Positions 1-4,811 of a DNA stretch of 5,258 nt are shown in pieces. The notes under the pieces were generated by a model. The model was not told the DNA's origin and did no database searches. It saw only the letters and a list, made by a program, of their open reading frames with translations. The number at the start of each line of letters is the position of its first letter. Position 1 is the stretch's first letter. The stretch is taken from NCBI GenBank assembly GCA_027076245.1, contig JALTKC010000257.1:1-5258 (forward strand), written 5' to 3'. A program made the translations under genes and the position numbers. This DNA is from Gammaproteobacteria bacterium (GTDB taxonomy: Bacteria > Pseudomonadota > Gammaproteobacteria > GRL18).

Positions 1-2
1 AT

Positions 3-53
3 GAAATACAGTCTTTCCGGAAATATCTGAAATTCAATTGGCGGAACAGGTAA
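3..53 (+). CDS. possible C-terminal tail of an upstream gene (partial)
   Basis: The frame beginning at base 3 is open from the left edge and ends at a TAA (51-53). It would encode a basic, aromatic tail reading EIQSFRKYLKFNWRNR. This is only 16 codons, so it could be chance; the other two forward frames close by base 30. If real, the gene ends four bases before the first DnaA-like box. I do not recognise the protein. The evidence is only an open frame at the window edge with plausible composition. Confidence 0.25.
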   Translation, partial: EIQSFRKYLKFNWRNR

Positions 54-56
54 GCC

Positions 57-90
57 TGTGGATAAGTCTGTGAATAAACTTTGTGTAAAT
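57..90 (+). promoter_or_regulatory. row of three DnaA-box-like 9-mers (copy A)
   Basis: TGTGGATAA (57-65) is a perfect match to the E. coli-type DnaA box TTATCCACA read on the opposite strand. TGTGAATAA (69-77) differs at one base, and TGTGTAAAT (82-90) is a weaker member. Starts are 12 and 13 bases apart, all in one orientation, so they are roughly helically phased. A left-hand partner is nearly lost: ACAGG (46-50) and CCTGT (55-59) form a short inverted repeat where copy B has a complete opposed box. An AT-rich stretch (about 91-290) follows. DnaA binding is inferred from the consensus only. Confidence 0.6.
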
Positions 91-207
91 AAACTATATG
101 CCATGAAATCAGCGGTTTATAATATATTTGTTACCTATTGCTATAATAAATTATGATAAAATAACCTCTTGTAAAACAAAAGGATAGTTGTTTTTTATTT
201 ATTTCTA

Positions 208-235
208 TTGACAAAGCAATAAAAATTCTTACGAT
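208..235 (+). promoter_or_regulatory. candidate sigma70 promoter for the 353-residue protein gene
   Basis: A perfect -35 hexamer TTGACA (208-213) is followed after 16 bases by TACGAT (230-235), which matches four of six bases of the -10 consensus. Transcription would begin near 243, giving a leader of about 140 bases that contains the TGAATAACTTTT block, a palindrome and a GC-rich hairpin. The DnaA-box row lies about 120 bases upstream of the -35. In such AT-rich DNA a chance match is quite possible. Confidence 0.35.
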
Positions 236-291
236 TTTTGTTATATTTTTCTAAAAGTGCTCAGAACTGAATAACTTTTAGAAAAACAGAA

Positions 292-301
292 TGACCGGTC
301 A
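292..301. promoter_or_regulatory. 10-bp perfect palindrome TGACCGGTCA
   Basis: TGACCGGTCA is a perfect palindrome lying 12 bases after the conserved TGAATAACTTTT block of copy A. Copy B has a different palindrome (3189-3202) in the corresponding place. It could be a dimeric regulator site in the leader of the 353-residue protein gene. No known regulator consensus was recognised. Confidence 0.35.
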
Positions 302-308
302 AATTACT

Positions 309-335
309 GGCCCCAGAACTGTCTATAAAGGGGCC
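309..335 (+). other. GC-rich hairpin in the leader of the 353-residue protein gene
   Basis: GGCCCC (309-314) and GGGGCC (330-335) pair perfectly around a 15-base loop and are followed by GCTTTTAAG. This is the most GC-rich spot in an otherwise AT-rich leader. The T-run after the stem is only four bases and starts one base late, so it is at best a weak terminator or attenuator. It could instead be a stabilising or regulatory 5' UTR structure, lying 30 bases before the mini-ORF. Confidence 0.35.
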
Positions 336-364
336 GCTTTTAAGTTGACTCCAAAGAGAAAATT

Positions 365-388
365 ATGAAACGTTACAATAATGAGTGA
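365..388 (+). CDS. possible 7-codon leader ORF overlapping the start of the next gene
   Basis: ATG at 365 opens a mini-ORF, MKRYNNE, that stops at TGA (386-388). Its end overlaps the ATG of the 353-residue protein gene at 381 in another frame. A purine-rich AGAGAA (355-360) sits at a usable distance before this ATG, whereas the main gene's ATG has no visible Shine-Dalgarno sequence. This arrangement fits translational coupling by termination and re-initiation. It is equally possible that this ATG is chance and the main gene is simply weakly translated. Confidence 0.3.
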   Translation: MKRYNNE

Positions 389-1442
389 GTATTATATGCC
401 GGAAATTGCACTGGAACAGTTAAAGCAGACCATTTCCAGAAACTGCCATATTTCTGATGCCCAGTATGCAGGTAACTATACCCTGTGTATTTATCTGCTT
501 AAAATGCGTGAATTTTATCGCTGGGAAAAACAGATCCCTTTTTCTGAAAATTTATCCAACGATGATATTGGTCAATGGTTAATGGAAAGAGAAGCCTGGT
601 GGGACTCACTGGAAGAAGAGCCTTTCAGGGAACTGCATATAAACGGGCAGGCGGTTTCCTGTTATGAGGCAGACGTAATCAATTCAGCACTTGAACCAGA
701 ACAGCTGGTTTACAGCGGTGGTTATGGTAATTACGGTAAACCGGTTTTTTTCCTTGCCGATCTGGAAAGTCAGACCCGTTATAAAGATTACCAGCTTTAT
801 ATTTGCGGTCATGAATATGCAAGAGAGCTGGCGGCCCCGCCGGGAATGAGTCAGAACCGCTCCATTTATATCCGTAAGGAATCCTTAAAACGTTTTATCT
901 GGGAAAAATACGAAGAATCACATTGGTATAATAGTGATAATCCCCTGGCAAAAGCCCTGGCCTGTTATAACTTCGAGCAGCAACCGGAAAGCTCATTAGA
1001 ACAAATGGCCTCCCTGGAAGCCGATACCATTTTGTTTCATGAAATAGGTGAGATAGAATCCAGCAGGCTTCTGGGAACACAATGGTCAGAAATGGTGCTG
1101 CAGATGCCGCGTTCCAAAAGTGAATTTATGGCGCGGGCGGTAAAAGATCATATTGCAGACGCCATATCAACCTTACCCCGTTTAATAGACAATAAGGATG
1201 ATGCCCAGATACATTTTTATTTTGCTAACTTCAAGGGGATGCGTCGGGAACTATTCCCCTTACTGTTAACGGCTTATCAGCAATGGTTGAGTAATAAGAG
1301 CCTGTCTGCATTGAAGCAGATAACAGAGCAGTCTGAACGGCACTGGTTTAATACGGCACAGAAAATGCTGGAAATATTTGAACAGAAAGGCCGTTCAGCC
1401 CTAGCAGATATTGAAAATCTAGTACAGAAGAATATTCTTTGA
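381..1442 (+). CDS. conserved-looking soluble protein of unknown function (possibly Sfum_1244-type)
   Basis: This encodes a 353-residue protein with no signal peptide or membrane segment, so it is probably cytoplasmic. The N-terminal segment NCHISDAQYAGNYTLCIYLL (21-40), continuing with KMREFYRWEK, reminds me of proteins annotated as Sfum_1244 family. That assignment is from memory and is uncertain; no biochemical role is known to me. Other visible points are Trp-rich MEREAWW (68-74), Gly/Tyr-rich YSGGYGNYGK (111-120), and HEIGE (220-224). HEIGE resembles half of a metal-binding helix but lacks the second His of a HExxH zinc site. The C-terminal 120 residues look mostly helical. I keep the ATG at 381 because the conserved-looking segment begins soon after; an in-frame ATG at 396 is an alternative, and neither has a good ribosome site. 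The gene converges on the DUF4124-like gene with an 18-base gap and no clear terminator. The reading frame is intact. Confidence 0.9.
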   Translation: MSEYYMPEIALEQLKQTISRNCHISDAQYAGNYTLCIYLLKMREFYRWEKQIPFSENLSNDDIGQWLMEREAWWDSLEEEPFRELHINGQAVSCYEADVINSALEPEQLVYSGGYGNYGKPVFFLADLESQTRYKDYQLYICGHEYARELAAPPGMSQNRSIYIRKESLKRFIWEKYEESHWYNSDNPLAKALACYNFEQQPESSLEQMASLEADTILFHEIGEIESSRLLGTQWSEMVLQMPRSKSEFMARAVKDHIADAISTLPRLIDNKDDAQIHFYFANFKGMRRELFPLLLTAYQQWLSNKSLSALKQITEQSERHWFNTAQKMLEIFEQKGRSALADIENLVQKNIL

Positions 1443-1460
1443 ACCTGAATTAACTTAGCT

Positions 1461-2099
1461 TTAAATATTGCTCTGCAGTTGATTCCAGGCATTCTGGATA
1501 ATCAGGGTCATTTCTTCCGGTCTGGAGGTGGTTGACTGGGTTATTAATATGCTTTCAAACAGTTTCTGAATTTTCAGAGAATGTTCCGGAACCGGTTGGC
1601 CTTCCCACTGTTTCTTTTTATGTTCTTTGGCTAACCTGGCGTAGGTGGCTGCAATCATATTATAAGCGGCTCTCAGGTTGCCCTTGCGGGCATGATCATT
1701 CACTTTATACATAATGGTTCGACTGAGTTGTTCCATTTCAGACAGGCTGTGAGCCTGAAGCAACTGAGATTGCAGTTTAATAAAATCTTTCTGTCTAAAT
1801 GGTTTTTGCTTGCGTTTAGAAACGTGTCTGGTTGTGCGTGTATTTTTGATATAGGACTGGGTGAGATCGTTACTGAATACCCGCCGGGCACTGAGTTTAC
1901 TGGACTGGGAACAGCCCTGATTGGTAAATTCGATGGTACCGTCTGCCTGTACGCATTGGGAAATGGTGACAGACCAGGCATACTGACTGAAAAGCAGGGC
2001 AGTACCCATAGCCATTATGTTTATTAAGAAAACTGAACGTTTTTTTCCCTGTAAACTTTTTCCTTGTAAAAGAAGTGTTTGTATATATCTGTATGGCAT
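1461..2099 (-). CDS. exported DUF4124-like protein
   Basis: I place the start at ATG 2099 (212 residues); a TTG two codons upstream (2105) is possible, and neither has a clear Shine-Dalgarno sequence. A basic stretch (QGKKRS, 17-22) and a hydrophobic stretch to about 43 (FLINIMAMGTALLFSQYAWS) look like a signal peptide with an unusually long n-region, so the product is probably periplasmic. Right after it, SQCVQADGTIEFTNQGC (47-63) fits the DUF4124 pattern, a short domain with two Cys (49 and 63) flanking an 'ADG...F(T/S)' core; the Cys probably form a disulfide. The rest (64-212) is basic and helical, with no family I recognise. DUF4124 proteins have no established enzymatic role. It is transcribed in the same direction as the tandem-repeat periplasmic gene, 82 bases downstream of it, and the two may share a promoter. 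Confidence 0.85.
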   Translation of the reverse strand: MPYRYIQTLLLQGKSLQGKKRSVFLINIMAMGTALLFSQYAWSVTISQCVQADGTIEFTNQGCSQSSKLSARRVFSNDLTQSYIKNTRTTRHVSKRKQKPFRQKDFIKLQSQLLQAHSLSEMEQLSRTIMYKVNDHARKGNLRAAYNMIAATYARLAKEHKKKQWEGQPVPEHSLKIQKLFESILITQSTTSRPEEMTLIIQNAWNQLQSNI

Positions 2100-2119
2100 T
2101 TTCAACTGATCAATTTAGG

Positions 2120-2133
2120 TTTCAAGCCTGAAA
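2120..2133. repeat. small inverted repeat TTTCA/TGAAA
   Basis: TTTCA (2120-2124) and TGAAA (2129-2133) pair around a four-base loop, directly beside the larger hairpin at 2135-2163 and just upstream of the DUF4124-like gene. Together they would make two adjacent stem-loops in the transcript between the two - strand genes. The stem is short, so its significance is uncertain. Confidence 0.25.
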
Positions 2134-2134
2134 C

Positions 2135-2163
2135 GTATCGCCGGAAAAATTCTCCAGCGATAC
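2135..2163 (-). other. strong hairpin between the two - strand genes
   Basis: The arms 2135-2145 and 2153-2163 pair over 11 bp with one G-U-type mismatch around a seven-base loop; the core is TATCGCCGGA against TCCAGCGATA. It begins 19 bases after the stop of the tandem-repeat periplasmic gene (stop at 2182-2184). No T-run follows on either strand, so it is not a classical Rho-independent terminator. It could stabilise the 3' end of the upstream cistron, lower expression of the downstream gene, or be a dispersed genomic repeat. Confidence 0.5.
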
Positions 2164-2181
2164 TGATATAAGTGTCAGGTC

Positions 2182-2748
2182 TTATTTTTTGTCATCATCA
2201 ACAGAAATTGACATGGCTTTGGCAACGGAAATAGCTACTTTATCACCCACTTTTACCTGTTTTAACTTACCAGGGATCTGTGGTCTGAAAGTACGGGTAT
2301 TGCCCTGCTTATCTTTAAGTGTAACAAGATTATGCTCAAGATCAATGCTGCTGATGGTAACAACAATGGTTTTAGCGGCTGCAAGAGCGCCGCCGGGCTT
2401 GGCACCTTCAGGTGTACGGGCAAAAATGGCTTCTGCTTCTGTTCCCATGTTAATAGCATCTTTACCAAATGCTTTTATTTCAATGGTTTCAGCATAATTA
2501 ACATTAATTAAATCACCGACTTTAAGCTGATCAAAATTTCTTGTACCTTCACCTACTTCTACTTTTTTGGTGAATCCGGAGCGGTCTTTAAGCATAACCC
2601 AGCGTTCATCCTTGTTAATTTCCAGAACTTCCAGCTGCTGTTCGACCAGAATACTTTCAGATGTAGACGGCTTGTTTTGCTCGGCCATGGCCAGGTTGGA
2701 TACAAATAATGCAACAATTGCTGAAGTAATGATAAATTTTGATTTCAT
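2182..2748 (-). CDS. periplasmic protein with two tandem beta-rich repeats
   Basis: This encodes a 188-residue protein. The start is well supported: AAGGA (2756-2760) lies seven bases before the ATG. Residues 1-22 are a clean signal peptide (MKSKF, hydrophobic core, AMA before EQ), so the mature protein is probably periplasmic. It has two similar halves. At about 38-92, LEVLEINKDERWVMLKDRSG leads to FDQLKVGDLINVNY. At about 128-183, ISSIDLEHNLVTLKDKQGN leads to KQVKVGDKVAISV. Both share the plan 'V...I....VTLKD..G.......L..VKVGD.V.V', typical of small OB-like or SH3-like barrels. The linker (93-127) has a Gly/Ala/Pro-rich patch, EGAKPGGALAAAK. No catalytic residues or cysteines are seen, and no specific function is known to me. 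It is the first gene of the - strand pair and has its own promoter candidate. Confidence 0.9.
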   Translation of the reverse strand: MKSKFIITSAIVALFVSNLAMAEQNKPSTSESILVEQQLEVLEINKDERWVMLKDRSGFTKKVEVGEGTRNFDQLKVGDLINVNYAETIEIKAFGKDAINMGTEAEAIFARTPEGAKPGGALAAAKTIVVTISSIDLEHNLVTLKDKQGNTRTFRPQIPGKLKQVKVGDKVAISVAKAMSISVDDDKK

Positions 2749-2777
2749 TCTTGATTCCTTATTAATGATAATGTGCC

Positions 2778-2801
2778 TTAGATAGTATTTATCTAATACT
2801 A
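2778..2801. promoter_or_regulatory. two overlapping inverted repeats near the predicted transcription start of the - strand genes
   Basis: TTAGATA (2778-2784) pairs with TATCTAA (2790-2796), and TAGTATT (2783-2789) pairs with AATACTA (2795-2801). Each is a perfect 7-bp inverted repeat with a five-base centre. They overlap, so only one could form as RNA at a time. They lie just downstream of the candidate -10 (2803-2808) on the - strand, where an operator would block transcription. They could be a repressor site or two alternative 5' UTR hairpins. No known consensus was recognised. Confidence 0.4.
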
Positions 2802-2802
2802 A

Positions 2803-2831
2803 ATCATGCCCGATCCCGCATAAAGTATCAA
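2803..2831 (-). promoter_or_regulatory. candidate sigma70 promoter for the two - strand genes
   Basis: Read on the - strand, TTGATA (2826-2831) is followed after exactly 17 bases by CATGAT (2803-2808). These match five of six and four of six consensus bases. Transcription would start near 2796, giving a leader of about 48 bases to the ATG at 2748. The predicted start falls inside the overlapping inverted repeats. Confidence 0.45.
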
Positions 2832-2843
2832 TGCAGTAAAGGT

Positions 2844-2860
2844 ATTTTATTAAATAAAAT
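2844..2860. repeat. AT-only inverted repeat ATTTTAT/ATAAAAT
   Basis: ATTTTAT (2844-2850) and ATAAAAT (2854-2860) are perfect arms around TAA, about 85 bases before the DnaA-box cluster. It is made only of A and T. It could be an easily melted site or a weak bidirectional hairpin, but short AT palindromes are common by chance in such DNA. Confidence 0.3.
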
Positions 2861-2944
2861 CGTCCCGGGTTTTATAAAATGTGGTTCAGGTTTGTTTCTT
2901 TGGTTAATCACACGTTCAGAATTTAAAATCAGTGACTTAGATCC

Positions 2945-2992
2945 TTATCCACAGAAGCTGTGGATAACTTTGTGAATAAACATTGGGTAAAC
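2945..2992 (+). promoter_or_regulatory. DnaA-box cluster with a perfect inverted pair (copy B)
   Basis: TTATCCACA (2945-2953) and TGTGGATAA (2959-2967) are two perfect consensus DnaA boxes facing each other. With the flanking G and C they make a perfect 10-bp inverted repeat around AAG. A one-mismatch box TGTGAATAA (2971-2979) and a weak one (TGGGTAAAC, 2984-2992) follow at 12- and 13-base steps, the same steps as in copy A. A GATC (Dam methylation sequence) sits at 2940-2943, just before the first box. AT-rich DNA follows for about 200 bases. The box identity is clear; whether this is an origin, a DnaA titration site or a DnaA-controlled promoter is not decided by the sequence. Confidence 0.75.
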
Positions 2993-3202
2993 CTGTATGA
3001 GGCTTGCAATTATTGCTTTTATGACATTTTGATTACATATTGAGCAATTAATTGCCATATTTTAATGTCAATAAAATCAACAAATTATAGTGACTTTGAT
3101 GTTTTGTTGCTGATTTGAAAGTCATTGACTATAAATACTTTAAAACACCTGGTAAAGGCAGGGTAAAATTGAATAACTTTTTAAAAACTAGACTAAAGTC
3201 TA
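2958..3202 (+). repeat. duplicated intergenic module, copy B
   Basis: This is the counterpart of 56-300. Shared blocks are the DnaA-box row (2958-2992), TTTAT then TTACATATTG (3018-3022, 3033-3042) and TGAATAACTTTT (3170-3181), all at offset 2902 from copy A. As in copy A, a palindrome closes the module. Copy B differs in having a complete opposed DnaA box on the left. The rest of the 593-bp region 2749-3341 holds the promoter signals of the - strand genes at its left end and the leader of the HD-GYP gene at its right end. I see no other gene or RNA in it. Confidence 0.6.
3189..3202. promoter_or_regulatory. inverted repeat TAGACT-AA-AGTCTA
   Basis: Perfect 6-bp arms flank AA, seven bases after the TGAATAACTTTT block of copy B. 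The size and symmetry suit a dimeric regulator site about 140 bases upstream of the HD-GYP gene. Copy A has an unrelated palindrome at nearly the same relative place. No regulator was recognised. Confidence 0.4.
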
Positions 3203-3290
3203 ATCACCCAGAGCATTATCCCGGCATAAAGTGATATTCAGCCCATATTGCTCTATAGTATTGAAATAACCACTTTTTCTTATTGGAGAA

Positions 3291-3317
3291 ATGATTTCAG
3301 GGGTATCTGGTCTGTGA
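3291..3317 (+). CDS. possible 8-codon leader ORF before the HD-GYP gene
   Basis: ATG at 3291 is preceded by a clear GGAG (3285-3288) at good spacing and encodes MISGVSGL before TGA (3315-3317). It is in the same frame as the HD-GYP gene, which begins 24 bases later with a poorer ribosome site (TGAGA, four bases before its ATG). An in-frame TAA (3321-3323) follows the TGA, so this is not a single-codon readthrough extension. It may be a leader peptide or a chance mini-ORF. Confidence 0.3.
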   Translation: MISGVSGL

Positions 3318-3341
3318 AAGTAATACAAATTTTGAGAATTT

Positions 3342-4754
3342 ATGGCGGTTAAAACAGAAAAAGTCCTGACACACAACCTGGCTATTGGTATGTATGTTTC
3401 GGCGCTGGACAGACCTTGGCTGGAAACCGATTACCTGCTGGAAGGCTTTTATATTGAAACCATTAAAGATATAGAAAAACTGGAGCGCCTGTGCCAGTTT
3501 GTTTATATTGACGTGGAACTGACGAGGGAGAAAATTAAATACAATGGTCAGGTCGATCCCTCTCTGCTTTCCAGAATCAAAATCATTGCTAACACTGAAA
3601 TTACCTTTTCCTCCATCAAAACCCTTGCTAATACGGATATCAAGGATCTGACCTTTAGCCGTAAATCCAAACGGCAGAATATCAGAAATGATAATGAGTA
3701 TCGAAAAAGCACTACGTTTACCACAGAATTTCGTACCGCCAATCAGTTATATAAAGAGATAACCGTTACTGCCAGTGATCTGTTCGCCAATGCTCAGACC
3801 GGTGGTGTTATTGATATGCCAACGGTAAAACGGACGGCAACCGCGGTTGTGGACAGCGTGGTACGAAATCCCGATGCCTTGCTCTGGTTAACCCGCCTGC
3901 ATGAAAAAGACACCCACTCTCATAACCGTTCACTTCGAACTTCCATCTGGGCCATTGCCTTTGCCCGTCATCTGGGCCTGGAAAAAGAAAAAATGAACAA
4001 TCTGTCTATTGCCCTGTTATTATGCAATATCGGCAAGGCAAAACTGCCCAAAGAACTACTGGAAAAAGAAGATGAGCTGGCAGGGGAAGATTTAAAAGAA
4101 TATCAGAAACATGTTGATCTGACCCTGGATGCTCTGAAAATAATGGGGCGGACACCACAGGCCATTATTACTATTATCCGGGCTCATTGTGAGCGTTTTG
4201 ATGGTTCAGGTTATCCCATGGGACTGATGGAGCAGGAGATCCCTTTTCTGGCACAACTGGCGGGTCTGGTTACCTATTATGAAGAAATCACTAATCGCCG
4301 TAAACAGGAAAACTCTCTGGATCCGACCCGAGCCGTTGAGCATTTATACAGGCTGCGTGATAAAAAATTTATGGCGGAACTGGTGGAAGAGTTTATCTGC
4401 TCTATTGGTATTTATCCGGTCGGCTCTATTGTCGAATTAAATTCAAAAGAAATTGCGATTATTGTTGAGCAGCATTCCAGAAACCAGTTATTACCCCAGG
4501 TGCTTATTTTAAGAGATATTAACCGCAAACCGGTCACTACCTATAAAGTGCTGGATCTCTATGCTATTAATGAAGCAGCGGGGGAAGGGGCTGAAAATGT
4601 CAGACCTAAAATTATTAATACCTATTCCCTGGGTACTTTTGGTATTGAGGTAGAAGAAATAACCGAAGGTTTAAAACGGGCAACAACCGGAGACAGAAAA
4701 ATGGCAGACAAGCCGTGGGATATTAAGGGTTTGTTAAAAAAAGTGGTATCCTGA
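3342..4754 (+). CDS. DUF3391-HD-GYP protein with degenerate catalytic site
   Basis: This encodes a 470-residue soluble protein. Residues 8-60 (LTHNLAIGMYVSALDRPWLE, then CQFVYIDVE) match the DUF3391 N-terminal domain found fused to HD-GYP. The HD-GYP domain covers about 180-360, and a beta-rich tail (GSIVELNSKEIAIIVEQ and on) follows, as usual for this architecture. Intact HD-GYP domains hydrolyse cyclic di-GMP using a metal centre. Here the GYP signature is kept (HCERFDGSGYP, 282-292), but the HD pair is Cys228-Asn229 (LCNIGK). By my hand alignment the first metal His is Arg196, the second His of the usual HH pair is Cys283, and the later Asp is Thr311. Only His257 and His282 remain. It is therefore probably not an active phosphodiesterase and may bind c-di-GMP or a partner instead; PA2572 of Pseudomonas, with YN in place of HD, is a known parallel. 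The frame is intact, which suggests selection. A lipoprotein gene follows. Confidence 0.93.
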   Translation: MAVKTEKVLTHNLAIGMYVSALDRPWLETDYLLEGFYIETIKDIEKLERLCQFVYIDVELTREKIKYNGQVDPSLLSRIKIIANTEITFSSIKTLANTDIKDLTFSRKSKRQNIRNDNEYRKSTTFTTEFRTANQLYKEITVTASDLFANAQTGGVIDMPTVKRTATAVVDSVVRNPDALLWLTRLHEKDTHSHNRSLRTSIWAIAFARHLGLEKEKMNNLSIALLLCNIGKAKLPKELLEKEDELAGEDLKEYQKHVDLTLDALKIMGRTPQAIITIIRAHCERFDGSGYPMGLMEQEIPFLAQLAGLVTYYEEITNRRKQENSLDPTRAVEHLYRLRDKKFMAELVEEFICSIGIYPVGSIVELNSKEIAIIVEQHSRNQLLPQVLILRDINRKPVTTYKVLDLYAINEAAGEGAENVRPKIINTYSLGTFGIEVEEITEGLKRATTGDRKMADKPWDIKGLLKKVVS

Positions 4755-4811
4755 GAATGTTTTTGTTATTACATTATTACAGTCAATAAATGTTTACTGG
4801 ATATACCCAAA

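Larger units (their letters stand above)
56..300 (+). repeat. duplicated intergenic module, copy A (DnaA boxes + AT-rich stretch + TGAATAACTTTT block)
   Basis: This stretch matches 2958-3202 in three separated blocks, all at an offset of exactly 2902 bases. The blocks are the DnaA-box row at 56-90 (30 of 35 identical), TTACCTATTG at 131-140 (9 of 10) preceded by a shared TTTAT at 116-120, and TGAATAACTTTT at 268-279 (12 of 12, then an A-run in both copies). Between the blocks the sequence is AT-rich and diverged. Keeping the same spacing over about 225 bp suggests common descent with selection on the blocks, not chance. It lies upstream of the 353-residue protein gene in the same orientation as copy B lies upstream of the HD-GYP gene. 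Its function is unknown; an origin-like or DnaA-responsive leader is my inference. Confidence 0.6.

Noticed and set aside
552..560. Extra DnaA-like sites such as TTATCCAAC here, and TTATCCCGG near 3217 or TTATCCCAT near 4212
   Set aside because: They share only the TTATCC part; the last three bases do not fit the consensus.
1443..1460. Bidirectional terminator between the convergent genes
   Set aside because: The 18-base gap shows no stem and no T-run.
1532..2027. Forward-strand open frames of 60 and 111 codons
   Set aside because: They lie opposite the DUF4124-like gene, have no ribosome sites and give unlikely protein composition, so they are shadows.
2076..2096. LexA-like operator (GTATATATCTGTATG) near the DUF4124-like start
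   Set aside because: It lacks the paired CTGT...ACAG arms needed for a LexA box.
2189..2785. Forward-strand open frames and a second - frame over the periplasmic gene
   Set aside because: The 188-residue frame has a signal peptide, internal repeats and a clear ribosome site; the others have none of these.
2945..3202. Calling this region the chromosomal oriC
   Set aside because: The box pair and AT-rich stretch fit, but there are few boxes, no usual oriC neighbour genes, and a second copy exists in the same window. Without GC skew the call is not justified.
3226..3250. Flagellar sigma28 promoter (TAAAGTGA ... GCCCATAT)
   Set aside because: The TAAAGT-like part is present, but the spacing to the GCC part is about six bases, not eleven, and the second half matches poorly.
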